Assembly: GCA_964394625.1 (NCBI GenBank)
Contig: CAYMYK010000061.1
Location: 1 to 14,997, forward strand
Length of the DNA: 14,997 bases
Direction of reading: 5' to 3'
Source of the DNA: JAUVYV01 sp964394625
GTDB lineage: Bacteria; Planctomycetota; Phycisphaerae; Sedimentisphaerales; Anaerobacaceae
Part shown: piece after piece, positions 1 to 8,498 of the stretch
How the letters are laid out: every line of letters begins with the position of its first letter
Position numbering within the stretch: position 1 is the first letter of the stretch
Program-made: the position numbers and the translations under genes
The notes under the pieces: generated by a model
Seen by the model: the letters and a program-made list of their open reading frames with translations, nothing else
Told to the model about the DNA's origin: nothing
Databases searched by the model: none

Positions 1-1
1 C

Positions 2-3000
2 TGCGTCGATGCCATCGCAGAGGCGCTGTCGAAGGGCGAGGATGGGCATCGGCTGCTGCTGCTCGTGCCGGAGCAAGCGACGTATCAGGCCGAGCGTGCA
101 ATACTCTCAAGGGGCAAGGTGGCGGGTTATCACAGGTTAAATGTCCTGTCGTTCAACCGGCTGGAGTATATGCTGCTGGGCAGCCGAACGGCCACCGGCT
201 CACTGTCGCGGATTGGCAGGACGATGATAGTGCAGCGGATACTGCGCGAGCAGCGAGGGCGGCTGAAGCTGCTCGGCTCGAGTGCCGAGCGAGCAGGCCT
301 CGCCCGGCAGATAGCGGCGGTAATTGAGGAGATTCATCGTTACGGGTACGGGCCGGAAGAGATTGAACGGCTGGCAGATGAGCTTGCGAGCGAAAGTGAG
401 CTTACTGCACGCAAATTCGGCGAGATTGCACTTCTGGTTGAGCAGTATCACAGGTTCATCGAGGGAAAATTCATAGACCCGGATATACAATTGGCAAGGG
501 CATGTCAAAAAACGGGTGAAGCAGAGTTTTTGAAGGGGGCGGAGCTTTGGGTGGACGGGTTTTCGAGCTTTACCGGCAGCGAATTGGCGATGCTGATCGA
601 ACTGATGAAGGCGGCGTCGGCCAGTCATATTGCGCTGTGTCTCGACCCGGAGAGGATAGATGTGGAGGACCCTAAGCGCGACGACGGCAGCGTGAGTATA
701 TTCAGCCCGACCGAGCAGACTTACTGTGAGCTTTTCGAGCGGGCGAAAAGGTGTAAATTGAAGATTGAACGGCCTGTCTTGTTGGCGCAAGCGAAGAGGT
801 TTGCGGGCAGCAGGGAGTTGGGGCATATCGAGAAGGAGATATTCGGCGGCTCACAGAAAAAGGCGACGTGCGGCCCAGCGGTGCAGGTGCTGTCTGTGGC
901 GAATCGGAGGGCGGAGGTGGAGTATGTCGCCGGGCGGATTTGCTCGCTTGTGCGGCAGCGCCGGTGCCGGTATAGGGACATTGCGGTGGTGGTGTCGGAT
1001 TTGACGGCCTATGAGCATTACGTAGAGGCCCTGTTTGCGGATTACGGAATACCGGTGTTTATCGACAGACGAAAACGGCTTAGTGAGCATCCGGTGGTCG
1101 AGCTGGTTGGCTGTGCCTTGGAGATTGTTACGAGTGGTTTTTCACAGCAGAATGTGTTTGCATATCTTAAGACCGACCTTGTGCCGATTGAACGGGAGAT
1201 GAGTGATTTGTTGGAGAACTATTGCGTTGCGTTTGGAGTAACCGGCTCCGACTGGTTACGGGATAAGGCCTGGGCCTTTGCCGGTGCGGATGACGAGCGC
1301 TTCGGCGAGCAGAGGGTCAACGAAATAAAGCAGCGGGTGCGAGGCCCATTGCTCGGATTGGCCCGGCGACTGGGGGCCGGCGACGACGGCGAAAAGAAAA
1401 TCGGGGCCGGTCAATTTGCCGGGGCGGTTTTCGATTTTTTAGATGAGCTGAAACTGCGCGATACCCTGGTGAAATGGATTGAGCAGGCGACTGCGGACGG
1501 GGACATCGGCGCCGCCGACGAGCACCGGCAGTTCTGGGAAAGGTTCGTGGACGTCTTTGACGAGCTTGCCGAGGCGTTCGAGGGCTGTGAATTGGCATCC
1601 GAGGATTATATTTCGATACTGGCGTCGGCGTTTTCGCAGATGGCGATGGCGTTTATTCCGCCTGCGCTGGACCAGGTGCTTGTCGGCTCGATTGAGCGAA
1701 GCCGGCATCCTGATTTGAAGGCGGTTTTTCTCATTGGCGCTACGCAGAGGCAGTTTCCCGCGCCGGTTCTTTCGGACGGGATTCTCAGCGACGAGGACAG
1801 GACTCTGGCGGAAAGTGCGCAGGTGAAACTTGCCCCAGGCAGGCGGCAGAGCGTTGTCGAGAGGCAGTACCTTGCGTACATTGCGTTTACCAGGGCGTCG
1901 GATTATTTGTGCGTGACGTACCCGGCGGTTGACGAGAAGGGCGGCGCGGTCGTTCGCTCGCAGTTTGTGGATGCGCTCGAGGCGATTTTCGATAATCTGC
2001 AGCCCGAATCGATTGCGTCCGAACAGGTTCGGCCCGAGCAGGTTTGCAGCGAATATGAGCTTGAGGATTTGCTCTGCTGCGGGCTTGGCAGGGATTCTGC
2101 AAAGCAGCGGAAAAACCGCACCGCTCGGCTTGATGAGTTGTTGACGGCGGTCTGCGCAGATGAACAACTCGGCCGGCTTGGGCAAAGGGTGACGAGGGCG
2201 CTTGATTATGAGAATAAGGCCCGGCTTTCGGATGATACAATTAGTGAGCTTTTCGGCGGCTCTGATGCGGTGAAAAGCTCGGCCAGCCAGCTGGGGACAT
2301 TTGCGGCGTGTCCTTATCGGCATTTTGCGAGGTATGTGCTGGATTTGAAGGAGCGGGCGGAGTTTAAGTTAGAGCCGCTGGACATGGGGGATTTTTATCA
2401 TCGAGTGCTGGATGCGGTCTTCAAGCGGCTTGCAAGCGAGAAAATGGATATAGCCGCTGTCGAGCAGGAGCAATTAAAGCATATCGTCCATAAGGCGATA
2501 CAGCAGATTAGTGAACGTTGTCCGTTCATCAAAAATTTTGCGGCTCACAGCAGGCACAACAGCTTCATTGTGTCCTCGGCGGCAGAGGTGCTGGAAGACT
2601 GCGTCACGGCGTTAGCAGAGATGGTTGCTGCGGGTGTGTTTCGGCCCCTGATTTCGGAGGTCGGGTTCGGAACTCTCCAGGGGCAGCCGGGTGAGTTAGG
2701 GGATGTATGGATTGCCCTGCCGGACGGGCGCAAGCTGAATTTGCGGGGAAGGATTGACCGGCTTGACATTGCTCAGACGGGCGAGGGCAAATTAGCTGCG
2801 GTGTTTGATTATAAGCGGTCGGCAAGGTCATTTGAATGGGCACAGTTTTATTACGGGCTGGATTTGCAGTTGGTGATTTATCTGCTGGCGCTTTGCGATT
2901 CGCAAAATGGCCGCCGGCTTGCGGGGACGCCTGTGGGTGCGTTTTTCCTGCCCGTAGAAGCGGGCCCGGGGAAGGGAGATATTGGGAAAATGGACGAAAC

Positions 3001-3397
3001 AGGGAGAAAATTCGCCCGCAAGGCGAGCGGGATATTCAACGGAGAATATGCGGGACTCATTGATTCAGATGCAGAAAAGTGGAGCTGGTATTATGCTTTT
3101 TACGTCAAGACGAACGGCAGTGCCTATGGAAATTATGCCAGGAGCAGCATACTAAAGCCCGGGGATTTTGAGAGTATGATGAGCTTTGGCAGAGATAAGG
3201 TTATAGAATTAACACAGGGCGTTTTGTCGGGGACGATTGATGTGAGGCCTTATCGGCTCAGGGGTACAAATGCGTGCAAATGGTGCAAGTATAAATCGGT
3301 GTGCAGGTTTGACTGGCAGGTGAATGAGTACAGGCACCTTGAGGGTATGGACAAGACTGAGGTGCTTTCTCGAATAGGGCTACAAGATGGCGGATAA
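2..3397 (+). CDS. addB: AddB, helicase/nuclease subunit B (5' partial)
   Basis: AddB is the partner of AddA in the RecBCD-like enzyme that unwinds and trims double-strand DNA ends in the cytoplasm, producing 3' tails for RecA. The reading frame is open from base 2, so the gene starts left of the window. The GTG at 65 lies inside the conserved AddB strand LLLVPEQATYQAE and is not the start. About 1131 codons are present, and the N-terminal Walker A segment expected just before that strand is missing. Numbering from the first in-window codon, the C-terminal nuclease shows GRIDRLD followed by D936-Y-K938 of the PD-(D/E)xK fold. Cysteines 770, 1092, 1095 and 1101 match the AddB 4Fe-4S pattern C-x(~320)-C-x2-C-x5-C. 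The central AddB segment IPVFIDRRKRLSEHP is also typical. The end overlaps addA by 11 bp, so the two are translationally coupled. Identification is strong; only the 5' end is missing. Confidence 0.95.
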   Translation, partial: CVDAIAEALSKGEDGHRLLLLVPEQATYQAERAILSRGKVAGYHRLNVLSFNRLEYMLLGSRTATGSLSRIGRTMIVQRILREQRGRLKLLGSSAERAGLARQIAAVIEEIHRYGYGPEEIERLADELASESELTARKFGEIALLVEQYHRFIEGKFIDPDIQLARACQKTGEAEFLKGAELWVDGFSSFTGSELAMLIELMKAASASHIALCLDPERIDVEDPKRDDGSVSIFSPTEQTYCELFERAKRCKLKIERPVLLAQAKRFAGSRELGHIEKEIFGGSQKKATCGPAVQVLSVANRRAEVEYVAGRICSLVRQRRCRYRDIAVVVSDLTAYEHYVEALFADYGIPVFIDRRKRLSEHPVVELVGCALEIVTSGFSQQNVFAYLKTDLVPIEREMSDLLENYCVAFGVTGSDWLRDKAWAFAGADDERFGEQRVNEIKQRVRGPLLGLARRLGAGDDGEKKIGAGQFAGAVFDFLDELKLRDTLVKWIEQATADGDIGAADEHRQFWERFVDVFDELAEAFEGCELASEDYISILASAFSQMAMAFIPPALDQVLVGSIERSRHPDLKAVFLIGATQRQFPAPVLSDGILSDEDRTLAESAQVKLAPGRRQSVVERQYLAYIAFTRASDYLCVTYPAVDEKGGAVVRSQFVDALEAIFDNLQPESIASEQVRPEQVCSEYELEDLLCCGLGRDSAKQRKNRTARLDELLTAVCADEQLGRLGQRVTRALDYENKARLSDDTISELFGGSDAVKSSASQLGTFAACPYRHFARYVLDLKERAEFKLEPLDMGDFYHRVLDAVFKRLASEKMDIAAVEQEQLKHIVHKAIQQISERCPFIKNFAAHSRHNSFIVSSAAEVLEDCVTALAEMVAAGVFRPLISEVGFGTLQGQPGELGDVWIALPDGRKLNLRGRIDRLDIAQTGEGKLAAVFDYKRSARSFEWAQFYYGLDLQLVIYLLALCDSQNGRRLAGTPVGAFFLPVEAGPGKGDIGKMDETGRKFARKASGIFNGEYAGLIDSDAEKWSWYYAFYVKTNGSAYGNYARSSILKPGDFESMMSFGRDKVIELTQGVLSGTIDVRPYRLRGTNACKWCKYKSVCRFDWQVNEYRHLEGMDKTEVLSRIGLQDGG

Positions 3398-6300
3398 AAT
3401 TAACTGGACAGACCAGCAGCAGCGGGCGATAGCCGAGCAGGGCCGGGACGTGTTTGTAACGGCCTCGGCGGGGACGGGCAAGACGGCTGTTCTGAGCGGG
3501 CGCTGCGTCAGTATTGCGGCCAGGCCGGATGTGTGCCCGGATATATGGAGCGTGCTCGTGCTGACGTTTACGGATATGGCGGCAGAAGAGATGCGGTCGC
3601 GGATAGCGGAGCAGTTGCGGGTGGCGATGGCGGCGAGCAGGGTTCCAGCCGAGCGCCAACATCTGCGCCGGCAGCTTTTACTTCTTGGCGGGGCGGATAT
3701 CAGCACCATCCATTCGTTTTGCAGACGGCTGATTGCAGAGTCTTTTTATGAGGTTGGTCTTGACCCGGGAGTCGGCGTGCTTGATGCGGATGAGTCGCGG
3801 CTTTTAAAGGCAGAGGCGCTGGAAAAGACCGTTGACTGGGCGTGGCGGCAGGGGGATTTAGAGCAGGGATTAACGGAGCTTTTAGGCGGGCGGGATTTGC
3901 GCGTCAACGAAGGCTTTACCTCGAAGGTTATCGAGGTGAGTAATTATTTAGACGGGGTAGTTCATCGGCAAGGCTGGTTCGGGCGGGCGAGAGTATTGGC
4001 CGAAGAGCTGAATCCGTTCGATGGGGACATCGGCAAAGAGCAGAAAAGAATAATTGCACGCAAAATAGAGGCCTCGGTTGATAGAATAAGATGTGCTCAA
4101 CAGTTGTATCGTCAGAGTGGAACAGGCAACTGGGCTCAGAATTGGGATAGAGAGTTTGCCCAGCCTTTAAGTGAATGCCTGGAGGTCCTGAAGAAGGGTG
4201 ATTGGGAGCATTTTACAGATCTTCTCAGTAAAGTTAAGCCTCCGAGAAATAACAAACCTGATGCCATGGATGGTGTGGGGGTAGAGATTATCAGAGCGAG
4301 CGCGGAGACGGCAAAGAAGGAGCTGAAGGAGTATTGGCAGCTTGCTGTTTTGAATCTGGAATATTTGGACAAGTTGGCGAGGGCGGTTGGTCTGCAGACG
4401 CGGGTGATGATAAAGCTGGTCGAACAGTTCGATAGGTTCTACGCCCAGGCGAAAGAGCGTATAGGGTGTCTTGATTTTGCGGATTTGCAGCAGTATGCGG
4501 CGAAGCTGTTGTGTGCGGGATTTGACGAGCAGGGCGGGACGGTTGCTTCGCCGACGGCCAAGGCGCTTCGGGGACGCTACAGGTACATCTTTGTCGATGA
4601 GTATCAGGATATCAATGCGGTGCAGCAGTTGATATTGGATATGCTCAGCAGCGGGGGTAATGTTTTCGGGGTGGGGGATGTTAAGCAGAGTATATATTCG
4701 TGGCGGGGGGCGAGGCCCGGCATATTTTTGGAGCGGATTGATGGGGCGGTAGCTAAGCCGGCGAAAAGCGATGACGGGCTGAGGGTGGATTTGAATGTCA
4801 ACTTTCGGTCGGATGAGCGGATACTGGATTTTGTGAACGTTGTTTTTTCGAAGGTGATGACCGAAGGGCTTTGCGGGATTGAATATGATGAGTCGGCGCG
4901 GCTTCGGGCGGGTGAGGCAGAGGGGAGAACGACAAGCGACGGTGATAAGGTTGTGGAGCTGCATATATTGGATGAGCAGGTCAGGGAAACCGAAGCCGAG
5001 GAGCAAGAGCAAGATGACGCCGACGGCGACGTTTCGCAGGGGTCATACAGCGGCCGGCAGAGGCAGGCGGCACTGATAGCGCAGCGGATAAGAGAAATAG
5101 TGAGTGGTAAAGAGTTTCAGATTCTCGATAAGCAGACGGGCCGGCGGCGAGATGTTGAGTACAGTGACATTGTGATTTTGATGCGGTCGGTGGCGAAGAA
5201 GGTGGATTTTGTGGAGGTGCTTCGACTGGCGGGCCTGGCGGTGAATTGTGAGGCGACAGCGGGCTACTTCGAGGCGACCGAGATAAGTGATATGCTGTGT
5301 TTATTGAAGGTGCTGGATAATCCCCGGCGGGATATCGAGCTTGCGGCGGTTTTGCGGAGCCCCTTGTTCGGAGTGAGCGATACCCAGCTTGCGAAGATTC
5401 GTCTCTGGCGAAGGGCTGCGGATGAGCTGAAGAGCTTCTTTGAGTGTGTGGTGGATTACAGTGAGGGTCAGGAAGATTCGGAACTGGCGGGAAAGTTGCG
5501 AGAGGTGTTGGAGCGGCTTGAGGGTTGGCGGACGGAGGCCAGGCGGGGTAAGTTAGCGGATTTGATTTGGCGGGTGTATCGTCAGACGGGCTATCTGTCG
5601 TTTGTATGTGCGCTGCCGAGTGGGGCCGGAAGAAGGGCGAATTTACTGAAACTTTACGAACGTGCGATTCAGTTCGAGGGCTTTGCCAGCAGCGGGGGGG
5701 TGCCTTCGCTGACGCGATTTATCGATTTTGTGGAAAAGCTCGTGGAATTACGTCGGGACTGGTCGGCGGCGGAGCCGGAGTCGGCAGGGGGAAATGCCGT
5801 TCGGGTGATGAGCGTGCATAAGAGTAAGGGACTCGAATTTGGGGTTGTTTTCTTACCGGATTTGAACAGTAGGTTTAATCTGGCGGTTGCGAGGGGTGAT
5901 TGTTTAGTCGATGAGCGGTTCGGGCTCGGTCTGAAGGTCATTGACGACCAAACGGATGGGCGGTTCGATTCGTTAGCTCAACAGGTTATTTCCGAGCGGA
6001 GGCGCGACGAGTCATTAGCTGAGGAGATGCGGATACTTTATGTGGCGATGACCCGGGCGAGGGACAGGCTTATATTAATCGGGGCGGAGAAGGGAAAAAG
6101 GTGCAGGCAGGTACTGTGTGAAGGATTGCTTGCAGGCAAAAAAGTTGCCGAGTGGCAGCTGCGGTCGTGCGGCAGCCACTTAGATTGGCTGCTGTACGGG
6201 CTGAGCGACAGTAGCGAGCTGCACAAGCTCTTCGAGACCGCCCTGCAGGGCAGCGCAGAGAGCGACAAACTGTTCAGGGCGATTTTGTACGGCCGGCGCC

Positions 6301-7136
6301 GGCTTGACGGGCTGAATAATTTCATAGAGCAGCTAAGAATGACCAGGGCGACCCGGGCGGTAAAAGGCAGGCCCGAATCAGCTAATAAGCCGAGGATGCT
6401 GAAGCTGCTTGAGGACCTAAAGGCAAGAATGAGCCGGCGATATGATTTTGCCGACGCAACAGTGCTGCCTGCGAAGAGGTCGGTTACGCAGTGGACCCAC
6501 ACCGGCGATGAGTATGTGCGTCGCGATTACTCGGCTGCTCTGCAGCGCAGGCCGAAGGTCGTGACGGCCCGGAGGGCGGCCCGGGGCGTTGATGCCCGGC
6601 TGGTAGGCACGGCCTGCCATCTTGTGATTGCGGAGCTGGATTTGGCCGGGGCGGTTGGTGAAAAAGCGGTGCGAGAACTGTTGACGAATCTTGTCGGAAA
6701 CAGAACGCTAACGCCGGCGGTGGCCGAGCGTGTCGATGTGGCGGCGATAGCGGCGTTCTTCGAGAGTGAATTGGGTAAAGTCGTGCTCGATAAGGACAAT
6801 ACGGTTTATCGTGAATGGCCTTTTACATTTACGGTGCCGGCGGCGCAGTGGCGGCAAAGAGAACAAGAGCAAAAGAGCACAAGTGCAAAAACAGGTGACG
6901 ATGAGACTATCATTGTGCAGGGTATAATCGATATGCTGATTAAAACGGAAAAGGGACTACTCATCGTTGATTTCAAGACCGATGCGGTCGGTGCGGGTGA
7001 GGTTGAGGTCCGTGCGGAAGTTTACCGGGGACAACTGGGGCTGTACGTGCGAGCGGCCGAGGCGATACTGAAGAAAAAGGTTGTGGGTGCGTGGTTGTAT
7101 TTTCTGCATTGCGGGCGCCTCTTTCAGGTTGTGTGA
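3387..7136 (+). CDS. addA: AddA, ATP-dependent helicase/nuclease subunit A
   Basis: AddA is the UvrD-like (SF1A) motor and nuclease subunit of AddAB. The 1249-residue length is typical. The ATG at 3387 has AGGG seven bases upstream (3376-3379) and lies inside the end of addB, as in an operon. Visible motifs are Walker A TASAGTGKT (25-33), motif Ia LTFTDMAAEEM (59-69), Walker B VDEYQD (403-408), GDVKQSIYSWRGA from 430, VMSVHKSKGLEF (807-818) and the arginine-finger motif LYVAMTRARDRL with R890. The C-terminal PD-(D/E)xK nuclease has H1078, GIID with D1182, and VDFKTD with D1195 and K1197, so both catalytic activities look intact. A charged Glu/Asp/Gln-rich linker sits near residues 530-550 between helicase blocks. 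No cysteine cluster is expected here because the iron-sulfur cluster is in AddB. The next gene has its own promoter, so addA probably ends the addBA operon. Confidence 0.97.
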   Translation: MADKINWTDQQQRAIAEQGRDVFVTASAGTGKTAVLSGRCVSIAARPDVCPDIWSVLVLTFTDMAAEEMRSRIAEQLRVAMAASRVPAERQHLRRQLLLLGGADISTIHSFCRRLIAESFYEVGLDPGVGVLDADESRLLKAEALEKTVDWAWRQGDLEQGLTELLGGRDLRVNEGFTSKVIEVSNYLDGVVHRQGWFGRARVLAEELNPFDGDIGKEQKRIIARKIEASVDRIRCAQQLYRQSGTGNWAQNWDREFAQPLSECLEVLKKGDWEHFTDLLSKVKPPRNNKPDAMDGVGVEIIRASAETAKKELKEYWQLAVLNLEYLDKLARAVGLQTRVMIKLVEQFDRFYAQAKERIGCLDFADLQQYAAKLLCAGFDEQGGTVASPTAKALRGRYRYIFVDEYQDINAVQQLILDMLSSGGNVFGVGDVKQSIYSWRGARPGIFLERIDGAVAKPAKSDDGLRVDLNVNFRSDERILDFVNVVFSKVMTEGLCGIEYDESARLRAGEAEGRTTSDGDKVVELHILDEQVRETEAEEQEQDDADGDVSQGSYSGRQRQAALIAQRIREIVSGKEFQILDKQTGRRRDVEYSDIVILMRSVAKKVDFVEVLRLAGLAVNCEATAGYFEATEISDMLCLLKVLDNPRRDIELAAVLRSPLFGVSDTQLAKIRLWRRAADELKSFFECVVDYSEGQEDSELAGKLREVLERLEGWRTEARRGKLADLIWRVYRQTGYLSFVCALPSGAGRRANLLKLYERAIQFEGFASSGGVPSLTRFIDFVEKLVELRRDWSAAEPESAGGNAVRVMSVHKSKGLEFGVVFLPDLNSRFNLAVARGDCLVDERFGLGLKVIDDQTDGRFDSLAQQVISERRRDESLAEEMRILYVAMTRARDRLILIGAEKGKRCRQVLCEGLLAGKKVAEWQLRSCGSHLDWLLYGLSDSSELHKLFETALQGSAESDKLFRAILYGRRRLDGLNNFIEQLRMTRATRAVKGRPESANKPRMLKLLEDLKARMSRRYDFADATVLPAKRSVTQWTHTGDEYVRRDYSAALQRRPKVVTARRAARGVDARLVGTACHLVIAELDLAGAVGEKAVRELLTNLVGNRTLTPAVAERVDVAAIAAFFESELGKVVLDKDNTVYREWPFTFTVPAAQWRQREQEQKSTSAKTGDDETIIVQGIIDMLIKTEKGLLIVDFKTDAVGAGEVEVRAEVYRGQLGLYVRAAEAILKKKVVGAWLYFLHCGRLFQVV

Positions 7137-7156
7137 AGCGCCGGCTTAGGCGGGTG

Positions 7157-7174
7157 AAAGAGCGATGGCTTTTT
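7157..7174 (+). terminator. possible weak terminator after addA
   Basis: AAAGAGC (7157-7163) can pair with GCTTTTT (7168-7174) around a four-base loop, including one G-U pair. The T-run forms the descending arm. It lies 21 bases after the addA stop and before the promoter of the next operon. The stem is AT-rich and weak, so this is tentative. Confidence 0.3.
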
Positions 7175-7185
7175 GAGGTTTGGCC

Positions 7186-7213
7186 TTGTCCGCTGAGGTA
7201 GTTTGAGTATAAT
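7186..7213 (+). promoter_or_regulatory. sigma70-type promoter of the glycolytic cluster
   Basis: TTGTCC (7186-7191, four of six matches to TTGACA) is followed after 16 bases by a perfect TATAAT (7208-7213). Transcription would begin near 7220, giving a leader of about 48 nt before the ATG at 7268. It is the only strong promoter-like match in the 131-bp gap after addA, and it suggests the glycolytic genes are transcribed separately from addBA. Confidence 0.65.
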
Positions 7214-7267
7214 GGCGGCTTTCGTGAATCGAGAAGATATTAACGTATTTTGGGAGATGTGACGGTT

Positions 7268-8479
7268 ATGGCTCAGGCACCAAAGGCAAATGCAGTAGTG
7301 GGCCAGTCGGGTGGGCCGACAGGCGTGATAAATGCGTCGCTTGTGGGCGTGATTGAAGAGGTCTGCAAACATGAGGAAATTCAGGATTTGTACGGGGCGA
7401 TGCACGCGGTCGATGGGATTGTAAAGGAGGATTTTGTCGATTTGAAGCGCATCTCGGTACAGGATGCGGCGGGGATAGCGAGCTGTTCTTCGGCGGCGCT
7501 GGGCTCCAGCCGGACCAAGCCCGACGAGGCATTGTGCCGGAGAATTTTCGATGTTTTCAAGAAACGTAACGTGCGCTATTTTTTCTACATAGGCGGCAAC
7601 GACTCGGCGAACACGGCTCACATTATCAACCTGATGGCCGCCGAGGTTGGATATGAGATGCGTGCGTTCCACATACCCAAGACAATAGATAACGATTTGC
7701 TCGTTACAGACCACTGCCCCGGCTATGGCACGGCGGCAAAATTTGTCGCCTGTGCGCTGATGGGCGACGACCTTGACAATCGTGCGCTTCCCGGCGTGAA
7801 AATTGACGTGATTATGGGCAGGCACGCAGGTTTTTTGGCGGCTGCTTCGGTTCTTGGCAAACAAAGAGACGACGACGGGCCGCACCTGGTGTATTTTCCA
7901 GAAAGAGGCGTTTCTATAGAACAGTTCCTCGGCGACGTCGAGGGCGTGTACAAGAGGTTAGGCCGATGCGTGGTGGCGGTCAGCGAGGGGATGTGCGGTG
8001 AGGACGGCGAGCCGTGGGTCAGGAAAATCAACCAGGTGGATGAGCAGGACTCTCACGGCAATATCCAGCTTTCCGGCACGGGCGCATTAGCCGATTTTCT
8101 TGCCGGACAGGTAAAGAGCAAACTCGGTGTCAAGCGTGTTCGGGCGGACACATTCGGTTATCTTCAAAGGAGCTTTGTGGGATTCCAGTCACCGGTGGAC
8201 GCGGATGAGGCCGCCAGGTGCGGGCGTGAGGCGGTGAAATTTGCAATGAAGGAGCAGAGCGGCTCGGTTGCGTTGAGGCGAGTCGGTAACGACGGCGACT
8301 ATGCGGTGGAGATTTTCAGTACAGAGCTTCGCAACGTGGCTGAGAAAACGAAGTCGATGCCGGATGAGTTCATAAATGCCGACGGAAACGCCCCAACCGA
8401 GGCGTTCATACAGTATGCTCGTCCCCTTACCGGCGAGCTGCCGAAAACCTATTACCTTGGGTATTATCCCAGGGTCTGA
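7268..8479 (+). CDS. pfp: PPi-type 6-phosphofructokinase
   Basis: A phosphofructokinase-family enzyme, 403 residues, predicted to interconvert fructose 6-phosphate and fructose 1,6-bisphosphate using pyrophosphate. That reaction is near equilibrium and can run in glycolysis or gluconeogenesis. The phosphoryl-donor loop is GQSGGPTG (12-19). The donor-specifying positions read GGNDS (109-113) and PKTIDND (137-143). Asp112 and Lys138 occupy the positions that are Gly in classical ATP enzymes and Asp/Lys in PPi enzymes. MGRHAGF (183-189) is the substrate-binding motif. The first Asp of the usual GGDDS is Asn111; I believe such GGNDS forms occur among bacterial PPi enzymes but cannot check. I chose the ATG at 7268 because GGGAG (7252-7256) lies 11 bases upstream. 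A TTG in frame at 7250 has no useful ribosome site. The pyruvate kinase gene begins 19 nt after the stop. Confidence 0.9.
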   Translation: MAQAPKANAVVGQSGGPTGVINASLVGVIEEVCKHEEIQDLYGAMHAVDGIVKEDFVDLKRISVQDAAGIASCSSAALGSSRTKPDEALCRRIFDVFKKRNVRYFFYIGGNDSANTAHIINLMAAEVGYEMRAFHIPKTIDNDLLVTDHCPGYGTAAKFVACALMGDDLDNRALPGVKIDVIMGRHAGFLAAASVLGKQRDDDGPHLVYFPERGVSIEQFLGDVEGVYKRLGRCVVAVSEGMCGEDGEPWVRKINQVDEQDSHGNIQLSGTGALADFLAGQVKSKLGVKRVRADTFGYLQRSFVGFQSPVDADEAARCGREAVKFAMKEQSGSVALRRVGNDGDYAVEIFSTELRNVAEKTKSMPDEFINADGNAPTEAFIQYARPLTGELPKTYYLGYYPRV

Positions 8480-8498
8480 GCTCATATTAAAGAACGAA

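Noticed and set aside
1439..2323. Long minus-strand open frame inside addB
   Set aside because: It encodes a basic, low-complexity Arg/Pro/Leu-rich product with no motif and lies fully opposite a gene with clear AddB motifs.
4167..5012. Long minus-strand open frame inside addA
   Set aside because: It is antisense to intact helicase motifs and has no recognisable domain or ribosome site.
2..7136. Defence system encoded beside addBA
   Set aside because: AddAB is core recombination machinery; no toxin, methylase or other defence gene lies beside it in the window.
7124..7885. Minus-strand open frame from the addA end into the PPi-type phosphofructokinase
   Set aside because: It is antisense to conserved catalytic motifs, with a composition typical of shadow frames.
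8376..8498. N-terminal extension of pyruvate kinase
   Set aside because: The 41 extra residues overlap the phosphofructokinase coding region and do not belong to the family; MIKTKIVATVGPA is the standard start.
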